From the NCBI GenBank assembly GCA_016192705.1, contig JACPTQ010000087.1, positions 1-50,764 on the forward strand: 50,764 nucleotides of DNA, given 5' to 3'. The stretch's first letter is position 1; each line of letters begins with the position of its first letter. This document shows positions 44,461 to 50,764 of this stretch, piece by piece. The stretch is from Deltaproteobacteria bacterium. Lineage in GTDB: Bacteria; Myxococcota; JACPTQ01. The notes below the pieces were generated by a model. It was not told the origin of the DNA. It did no database searches and saw only the letters and a list, made by a program, of their open reading frames with translations. The translations under genes were made by a program, and so were the position numbers.

Positions 44461-47400
44461 CTACCGAGACGCCCGATCGGCATTCATGGCCTGCAGCGTC
44501 TTAAGAAGATTGTCCTCTGTTGCCTTTAATGCGTCCGCTTCTTGCTTCGCAATCTCCTGATCGATCGCAGCTTCCTTTGCCTTGTCGCCGTAGGCACTAT
44601 CGGCACTGACGGGCGATACCCCCGAATACCCTCTGAGGCAACACCCCGCGATCGCCTTTTCAACATCCTGCTGGCAATTGGCGGACGTAACGCTGTACTC
44701 CTGCTTGTACCCTGGCGACGCATTCAGGCACGCGAGAATATCCGCATCGGCCGCCTCCGAACACGGAATGGGACACCGCCCCCACCGAAGCCAGCCGACA
44801 TTGACCTTGTACAGTCGCACCACCCACTCGTAGTCTTGGGACTGAAACGGGGTGTTTTCGCCGCGAACACCCCGCCCTTCCATGACACGCTTCCCATCGT
44901 GATAGACGTTCGTGTGCTTGAGATTCGCAAGGCATGCGGAACCCGCCTGTCCGAGTGGCCTGAGAATATTCTTCTGTATCCACGTCTCGTTCGGGGTTGG
45001 ATTCCCCGCGACGTTCTTACCGGCCACAACGAAGCCAATTAGACCGCTCGAATCTGTTTGCCGGTATCGTTCCGTATCCGCTTCCGCTTGCTTGACTTTC
45101 GCGGCCTGGTCCGAGCCAGCGCCACCCGGCCCTTCGCCGTCAAGCCCGAGCGGGTCGCGGCGATTCAGCGGGTCGTTTCCGGTGAGCGTGTAAGGGTTGC
45201 CAAAATTCGCCGGGTCGCCCCACGTGCCGATCGGGTCGCGGCTCATGAAGACGCCGAATGTGGTGTCGTAGAAACGGGCCTTCATATAGATGTGGCCCGC
45301 ATTCGAGGCGAGGCGGCTCTCGTGGTCGAAGTGGTGCCCCATGAAAAGCCACGGGTTTCCAATCGGTCGGTCGTCGAGATTCGCGTTTTCGTACGAGCGC
45401 GGCATAAGGCTCTGCGGATGGAGGATCGTCGGCGAACCTTTGTCATCGTATTTGTAGAATTCGGCCGGTGTCCCGTTCGACTCGACGAGCTGGGTCGTGT
45501 TGTTGTTGAAATCTTTGAACAGGAAAAAAATCCGGTTCAGCGTCCCGCCGCCGTCGATGTCGGCGTGCATCACCTGGACGTCGTTCGGTTGTTTCCCGAA
45601 GATATATTGGCGATTTGTGACCTCTACCGCGCCCGCGTCCGGGAGCACGGTCTCTTCGATCATATTGGTGTCGTCCCAATAGAACCGCCGCATGGAATCG
45701 AGCACGCCGCGGTTCTGCACAACTTTTTGAATTCGGCGCCCGGTCGGGATGGGCGAGAGTTCTGAGTCGTAGTTGTACCGCGCGTAAACGACATATCCGC
45801 CGTCCTCTTGCGTCGTCGAGAGGAGCGCCCGCAGGCGGTGAAAGACGTCCCACTGGTAAAGGAATCCCGGGTCTCGAGAGCGATCGCCGCTCCCGGCCGC
45901 GCCGCCGGCGTCGTTGTCGCCGTCGTGGTCGATCCCGCCGTCGAACTCCGGCTCATTCGCCGGCCCTGGCGCGTTCAGCTGGGTTCCACCTGGCGTGATG
46001 GTCTGCGTACGTCGATTCTGCGCGCCATCGTATGCCGATGTGACATTCGTCGATCCCGTGAATGACTGCGATCCGCCGTCGAACACTGCGCTGCTCGACC
46101 GCTGAGAGTTTTGCGCCTTTATTCGACCGGCGGAATCGTAACTCGCGCTGTAGAGGTTGACCTCAACAGTCGGCGAATTAAATTGCAACTCGTTAAACCC
46201 AGTCGCCTGATGTCCGCGGCTGAGACTGTCTACCGCCGCTTGTCCATACGATCCGTGATTCGTCGAGATCACATCGCGGCCTTCCGAAATAATTCGCGTC
46301 GTGCTCGAATGAAAGAATCCGCCGATATCCCGGTTGGTGTTGGGCGGTGGGCAGATCGTCCCCGATGTATCGTCCGTGACCGTCACCGTTGCGGTGTTCG
46401 CGAACCGAAACATTTGGTCCATCGCGTTATAGGTGAAATGAACCACTCGTCCGCCGTCGGGCGCGACGAAGTTCGGGTAGAAAACCTCGGAGCGCATCGT
46501 CGAGACGTATCCGTTCGTCACGGCGCGGCCGTTTTGTAGCTGCTCGGCGAGTCGCCCGAGCGAGTCGTACTTCGAGACGACCGTCCAATCGTCGTTCACG
46601 TCGGCCGGATCGTTGTTGTCGGTGCTTTGGATCACGTGGCTCCGCCCGTCGTATGCCCACGTCTGAACCGTCGTGCCGACGAACATCGCGATCCCCGCGG
46701 CAACGGTGCGCCCCGACGTCGACGTGACATCTCGCCGCGTGCGCCGCCCTTCGCCGTCGTACGTCATCGTGAGCGTCGTCCCGTCTTCGTTCGTCTCGGT
46801 CACAACGTCGTCATCGGCGTTGTAAGTTCGCGTGACGGTTTTGCCATCGGCGCGCGTGATTTGCGTCACCCGCCCGAGCGCGTCGTACGTTAACGCCGTC
46901 GTGTTACCGTTGTCGTCTTTCTTTTTGACGACCTGCGAGTTCGGGTCCCACTCGGTGACCAGCGTGATGAGCCCGTCGGGGTTGAACGCCGTCACGTCGA
47001 GCCCCGCGTCCGACTCGCCCGTCGTCGTGAGTTCGTGCACCTCGGTCCAAAGCCGCCCGAGTCCATCGTATCGATACCGAATCGCGTTGCCGCGATCGTT
47101 TCCGCCATCCGCGAGGACCGGCCCGCGCGCATCGTATTTGCTGACGAGGTTTCCGCGGCTATCGAGGTCGAAATACTCCGTGTGTCCGCCAGGATCGGCG
47201 ACGCGACGCAGGCGATTCAACGCGTCGTAAACCTTCGTTGTGGTGAGGATTTGCGCGCCGCTCCCCGCATCGGCGAGGTGCTGCGCCACATCACCCGTTA
47301 CGTTGCCGTTCGGGTCAAACGTGAACGTCGTCCCGCTCGAAGCGATTGCGCCGCCGTCGGGGTGTATTCCAGAGATGGGAAGCGTTTGGTCGATCATCCG

Positions 47401-50373
47401 ATCCGCGCCGTCGTATCGATTCGACGTGGCGCCGCCCGTGTCGCGCACCGTGTACGTGACTCTCGAGCGCGCGTCGTACTCCGTCCGCTCGGAAACTTTT
47501 TGGTCGCCCGGCGTGAGCGGGCCGTCCGTGAGCGCAGCCGCCCGCGCAAGCGAAATTCCCGTCGGCAAAAAGAGTTCGCGATCGACTTGGATGCGCCGAC
47601 CCAGCTCGTCGAAAAGGAAGTTCGTCCGCGCGAGGGAGGTTTGCGCGCCACCGACGACGGCGTTCCCCTTGACCTCGACCTTGATCGCACGGCCGTCGGG
47701 GTCGAGCGTCAGCTCCGTGCGCGTCCCCACACGATCGATGCGCGCCTTGACGCGATCGAACCCATCGAACTCGCTCGTCCATGTGTGACTTCCGACGGCG
47801 TCGGTCGCCACCGTGAGGTTCCCGTTTAGGTCGTAGGTGTAGGTTATCGTCGATGCGCTCCCCCCTTGCCCGCCGCGGGTCGACGACGTCATCAGGTTCC
47901 GCGTGTCGAACGCATAGAGTCGAACATTGTCCGTCTGCGTCCCCGCGACCGCGAGCGGGCTCTCGTTGCGCGTCAGATTCCCGTTGGCGTCGTATCGAAA
48001 GCGCTCGGTCAGCGTCTCGGGCTCGGCCGACGCGGGGGACGCTGGGTCGCGCGTTGCGTCGTTCGTCTTTTCGACCGGCTGGTTCAAAATGTCGTACGTC
48101 GTCGTGTTTCTAAAGAATTCGCGGGACGAGACGACAAGCGGAAGGTGCGTCGTCGGGCTCGTCGTCACGTTTTGGACCGACACCGCCTTTCGATTGTTGT
48201 TTGCGTCGTATTCAAAGTGGCGGAGGAACCCGCGCGCCTGCGAGCCATCGATCTTCGGCGCCTCCTCCTCGACGATCTGATCAAGCGCGTTGAAAAACAT
48301 CTTCTGCACGTTGCCCCTGGCGTCCGTTAACGTCTTCACGTTCCCGCGCGCGTCGTAAAGGTACTCTGTCGAAAGCGCGAGCGCCGCCCCCGGGTCTATG
48401 CGGTTCGCGCCGAGCGTGGCATCGACGATTCGCTGTTTGAGATAGCCGCCCGTCGTTCCGTTTCGGCCCGCGCGAATATCTAAGCCGTCGCCGTCCGGAT
48501 CCGATTCGGGGTGGTATGCGAACGTCGTGATGTTTCCGCGCTCGTTCTCGATCTGCGTCGGTTGCGCAAACGCGTTAAACCGCGTCGTCGTCACGATCGC
48601 CTGCTGCGTTGTCCCTTCGGCGATCGCCTGCTTCGTCCCCGCGACGAGCGTCACCGTCGGGCGCGCCGTGCGCACAACGTTTCCCATCGTCTGATTCGTT
48701 GCGCCATCGCCGTTCACGTCGCCCTTCGACAAGATCGCGCCCGGAACCGTGATGCCCCAGTCGGTCGCCTCGGCGGGTGTCGTCGCCGCCTCCTGATAAT
48801 CGTATGTGTAGGTCGTTGTGTAGCGCGCCGCCGATTGGCTCCCGCCGTTTTGCGGAATGTACGACGCGTCGTTGCCGCGCGGAGAGACCACCGTGAGCAG
48901 CTGGTTGAAAAGCGGCTCGTAAGTATATGTGGAGCGGATCTGCGTCTGCGCGCCGCCGCGCGTCTGATCCGGCACCTTCGTCCGCGTGAGAAGATTGCCG
49001 CGTTGAAAGCGGTCCGCGTTGGCGTCGTCGTAGGTTGAGTCGGTGCGGTTCCCGAGCGGATAGACGACCGACGTTTGGAGCCCGTCGGCGTTGTAAGTGC
49101 GATCGGTCGTAAAGGCGCCACCCGATGGGTCGACGACCGTGCGAAGCGCCTGCCCCGTCGCGTTGTGGTACGTCACGATCGTGTTGCCGCGGCGGTCGAC
49201 GACGGTCGTTTTCGACGTGGTCCCCGCCGGGCCGCCGCTCGGCGCGAAGTCGTAAGCGACGCTGAGGCTGCCGCCCGCCGCGACGCCGCTCGCATTGGTG
49301 CCGCCGACGGTTTGCGCGGTGACGCGGTCGAATGCGACGCCCGATGTACCGTACGTCGTCTGGAGATAGGCGGTGGTTGAAGCGACGGCGACTTCGTTCG
49401 GCGCGACGATCGCGGTCAAGTTGTGTACGAGTTTCGGGTCGGACGAGCCGGTCGCGTATTGGTACTGCTCGGTTTTGCCGCTCGGGAAGTCGTTCCCCGC
49501 GTCGGGAGCCCCAGTCGCGACGGGCGATCGCGCCGCGGTGAGGTGATCTAAAACATCGTAAGTGAAGTCGACGACGCGGCCTGAAAAATCGGTAATGGTG
49601 TCGAGGCGGCCGCTGCCTGTGTAGGCGAGCGTGATCGGTCGGCCCATCTCGTCATCGATTCGCGTGAGCTGGCTCCCGGTGTAGACGTAGGTGTGGAGGT
49701 CGCCGGTGCGGTGCCGGACTTGGGTGAGGCGCCCCGACGTCAAGTCAAACGTAAAAACCGTTCCGTTCGACTTTCGAAGTTCGAAGGCGCTTCCGGTCTT
49801 TCGGAGTTTCGTGAAGTGGCCGGTGGGCGATGTGAAGGCGCCGCCGCCCGTCGCAACGTAGCGGTCGCTTCTCCCGGTGCCGTCGTGGAAGAGCACGTCG
49901 CCGCTTCCCGAAAGTTCCTCGACGCGTCGAAAGACGTTCGCGTCCCAGCCGTAGCCGAGCGGCCCCAGTTGATCGTTGAAGCTGCGGTACGTGCGGACGA
50001 ATGAAAAGCCGAGGCTTCGCGCTTTGATCGCCATGTCAGTGCGCACGACGCGAAGCTCGCCGCTGTGAAGGAGCACGCCGCCCGGGTTGTCGTTCGCCGA
50101 TTGGCCGAGGCTTGGGCTTCGCGCCGGCTCTTGAAGGTACGGGCCTGCGTCTGCACCCGCTCCCGCATCCGCCCCCACGCCCGCATCCGCTCCCGCATCC
50201 GCTACCGCTCCCGCGTCCGCTCCTGCATCCGCTCCCGCGTCCGCATCCGCTACCGCCCCCGCATCGGCTTCGGTCCCCGCATCAGCGCCCGGCGACGTTG
50301 GTTTTGCACAGCCAAAAACAACGCACAAAACGCCCAACCGCCAACCGGCCAATAGATCTCGATATGCCTTCAC
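44461..50373 (-). CDS. RHS/YD-repeat lipoprotein with variable C-terminal domain
   Basis: A 1970-residue protein. The N-terminal signal ends in a lipobox (LCVVFGC). A ~50-residue Ala/Asp/Gly linker (ADAGADAGAVADAGADAG) follows, then a DUF6531-like start (LRVVRTDMAIKARSLGFSF) and many YD repeats (TYDALGRVTQITRADGKTVT and similar) up to the core end SRDPIGTWGDPANF...NRRDPLGL near residue 1742. The last ~227 residues are a cysteine-bearing C-terminal domain, the place where RHS toxins sit; it is not recognised. GTG at 50373 (MKAYRDLL...) has a GGACGGGG site; TTG at 50388 is possible. Confidence 0.92.
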   Translation of the reverse strand: MKAYRDLLAGWRLGVLCVVFGCAKPTSPGADAGTEADAGAVADADAGADAGADAGAVADAGADAGVGADAGAGADAGPYLQEPARSPSLGQSANDNPGGVLLHSGELRVVRTDMAIKARSLGFSFVRTYRSFNDQLGPLGYGWDANVFRRVEELSGSGDVLFHDGTGRSDRYVATGGGAFTSPTGHFTKLRKTGSAFELRKSNGTVFTFDLTSGRLTQVRHRTGDLHTYVYTGSQLTRIDDEMGRPITLAYTGSGRLDTITDFSGRVVDFTYDVLDHLTAARSPVATGAPDAGNDFPSGKTEQYQYATGSSDPKLVHNLTAIVAPNEVAVASTTAYLQTTYGTSGVAFDRVTAQTVGGTNASGVAAGGSLSVAYDFAPSGGPAGTTSKTTVVDRRGNTIVTYHNATGQALRTVVDPSGGAFTTDRTYNADGLQTSVVYPLGNRTDSTYDDANADRFQRGNLLTRTKVPDQTRGGAQTQIRSTYTYEPLFNQLLTVVSPRGNDASYIPQNGGSQSAARYTTTYTYDYQEAATTPAEATDWGITVPGAILSKGDVNGDGATNQTMGNVVRTARPTVTLVAGTKQAIAEGTTQQAIVTTTRFNAFAQPTQIENERGNITTFAYHPESDPDGDGLDIRAGRNGTTGGYLKQRIVDATLGANRIDPGAALALSTEYLYDARGNVKTLTDARGNVQKMFFNALDQIVEEEAPKIDGSQARGFLRHFEYDANNNRKAVSVQNVTTSPTTHLPLVVSSREFFRNTTTYDILNQPVEKTNDATRDPASPASAEPETLTERFRYDANGNLTRNESPLAVAGTQTDNVRLYAFDTRNLMTSSTRGGQGGSASTITYTYDLNGNLTVATDAVGSHTWTSEFDGFDRVKARIDRVGTRTELTLDPDGRAIKVEVKGNAVVGGAQTSLARTNFLFDELGRRIQVDRELFLPTGISLARAAALTDGPLTPGDQKVSERTEYDARSRVTYTVRDTGGATSNRYDGADRMIDQTLPISGIHPDGGAIASSGTTFTFDPNGNVTGDVAQHLADAGSGAQILTTTKVYDALNRLRRVADPGGHTEYFDLDSRGNLVSKYDARGPVLADGGNDRGNAIRYRYDGLGRLWTEVHELTTTGESDAGLDVTAFNPDGLITLVTEWDPNSQVVKKKDDNGNTTALTYDALGRVTQITRADGKTVTRTYNADDDVVTETNEDGTTLTMTYDGEGRRTRRDVTSTSGRTVAAGIAMFVGTTVQTWAYDGRSHVIQSTDNNDPADVNDDWTVVSKYDSLGRLAEQLQNGRAVTNGYVSTMRSEVFYPNFVAPDGGRVVHFTYNAMDQMFRFANTATVTVTDDTSGTICPPPNTNRDIGGFFHSSTTRIISEGRDVISTNHGSYGQAAVDSLSRGHQATGFNELQFNSPTVEVNLYSASYDSAGRIKAQNSQRSSSAVFDGGSQSFTGSTNVTSAYDGAQNRRTQTITPGGTQLNAPGPANEPEFDGGIDHDGDNDAGGAAGSGDRSRDPGFLYQWDVFHRLRALLSTTQEDGGYVVYARYNYDSELSPIPTGRRIQKVVQNRGVLDSMRRFYWDDTNMIEETVLPDAGAVEVTNRQYIFGKQPNDVQVMHADIDGGGTLNRIFFLFKDFNNNTTQLVESNGTPAEFYKYDDKGSPTILHPQSLMPRSYENANLDDRPIGNPWLFMGHHFDHESRLASNAGHIYMKARFYDTTFGVFMSRDPIGTWGDPANFGNPYTLTGNDPLNRRDPLGLDGEGPGGAGSDQAAKVKQAEADTERYRQTDSSGLIGFVVAGKNVAGNPTPNETWIQKNILRPLGQAGSACLANLKHTNVYHDGKRVMEGRGVRGENTPFQSQDYEWVVRLYKVNVGWLRWGRCPIPCSEAADADILACLNASPGYKQEYSVTSANCQQDVEKAIAGCCLRGYSGVSPVSADSAYGDKAKEAAIDQEIAKQEADALKATEDNLLKTLQAMNADRASR
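50150..50290. repeat. Low-complexity tandem repeat in the RHS linker
   Basis: Degenerate 6- and 12-base units of the form GC[AG]TCCGCTCCC recur about 20 times. They encode the Ala/Asp/Gly linker of the RHS lipoprotein. Slippage in such DNA could change linker length without shifting frame, since the units are multiples of three. Confidence 0.75.
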
Positions 50374-50439
50374 GGGCACCCCGTCCAAATAGAAACCGAG
50401 TGATCAGCGACTCGGCCTGATTGGACTCGCATAGTCCAA

Positions 50440-50469
50440 ATTGTAAGCGATGCCTTTCTGTTTTTCCAA
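50440..50469 (-). promoter_or_regulatory. Sigma70-like promoter for the RHS lipoprotein
   Basis: On the minus strand TTGGAA (50469-50464) is followed after 18 bases by TACAAT (50445-50440). Transcription would start near 50433, about 60 bases before the RHS start. Confidence 0.5.
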
Positions 50470-50509
50470 CGGCAGACGTTGAACGATTGTCACCGATTAA
50501 TCCTGAAAT

Positions 50510-50763
50510 CCCCTGATTCCCGGACAACGGGCAACAATTGCGCGGGGCGGGCGGGGGCTGGGCTCGCTCCGGCTCGCAAAAGTCCTCGGGTCTGACATGA
50601 AATGTGAGTCTGCACGAAACGAATCAAACATCATGAGAACGGCAATTCCACGCCCCATCGGCACCTCATCCCCTGCGGATGCGACCCGAAGCAAGCCCAA
50701 TTCCCGCCCGCCGAACCAGAACCCGGCCGTTTTCCTGAAACGGCGGCTAAGGGACTTGGGGGT
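50510..50763 (-). repeat. Right copy of the ~254-bp repeat, reaching the window end
   Basis: This is the inverted counterpart of 384-637. The end carrying GGGAATCAGGG faces the RHS gene, just as the same end faces fliO on the left, so each repeat has the same orientation relative to its downstream gene. The match continues to the last bases, so the repeat may extend past the window. If the window is a contig, this repeat could be why assembly stopped. Confidence 0.85.
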
Positions 50764-50764
50764 C

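Larger units (their letters stand above)
50374..50764. other. Upstream region of the RHS gene, holding promoter and right-end repeat
   Basis: Between the RHS start and the window end no convincing gene is seen. The region carries a promoter candidate and the inverted repeat copy, both listed separately. A 67-codon open frame on the minus strand lies within the repeat but is interrupted in the left copy, so it is not called. Confidence 0.5.

Noticed and set aside
50497-50700. A 67-codon minus-strand open frame inside the right repeat
   Set aside because: The equivalent frame in the left copy has stop codons and frame changes, so the repeat is not under coding constraint.

Overview
The window looks like chromosomal DNA from a Gram-negative bacterium of the Myxococcota (Deltaproteobacteria in the older sense). 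It is GC-rich and densely packed, and it uses many GTG and TTG starts. Neighbouring genes are often joined by 4-base stop/start overlaps. Markers that point this way are a receiver-PATAN (DUF4388) regulator, an anti-sigma-like protein with a long Ala/Ser linker and C-terminal TPRs, a giant TPR/alpha-2-macroglobulin protein, an RHS lipoprotein with an Asp-Ala-Gly-Ala linker, and outer-membrane proteins. The taxonomic placement is inference from gene content only.

Left part (1-8.6 kb). A gene tail is followed by a 52-nt hairpin and a ~254-bp repeat. Next comes a type III export operon (FliO-like, then SctR/S/T = FliP/Q/R family) on the plus strand. It meets a minus-strand operon head to head: an anti-sigma-like membrane protein, a nitrilase-family amidase, a SPASM protein that has lost the radical-SAM cysteines, a single-domain response regulator and a receiver-PATAN-TPR regulator.

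Middle (8.7-26.6 kb). This part is mostly core metabolism: metK-ahcY (SAM cycle) and a GAF protein, then a bc-type electron-transfer operon (DUF4124 protein, Rieske protein, cytochrome b fused to a diheme cytochrome c, thymidylate kinase). It converges with a haem/cytochrome-biogenesis operon (small conserved protein, Met8/CysG-N, CcsA/HemX, HemA). After that come a beta-propeller pair, mtnA with two envelope proteins, a small protein with an internal duplication, and a PQQ-type propeller lipoprotein with a strong promoter.

Right part (26.7-50.4 kb). All genes run leftward. In order of transcription they are: the RHS lipoprotein, the giant TPR-A2M-TPR protein without a thioester motif, a secreted Cys-containing protein, era, der, yihY, a small membrane protein, a LolA-like protein, an outer-membrane barrel, a GT-C membrane glycosyltransferase, a GT2 glycosyltransferase and a methyltransferase. 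A short dispersed purine-rich repeat occurs three times here. One copy encodes the inter-domain linker of Der and another, read on the opposite strand, encodes the signal peptide of the barrel protein. The window ends in an inverted copy of the left-hand repeat, and each copy lies just upstream of an outer gene (fliO, RHS) in the same orientation relative to that gene. No tRNA, rRNA, CRISPR array or transposase was seen.
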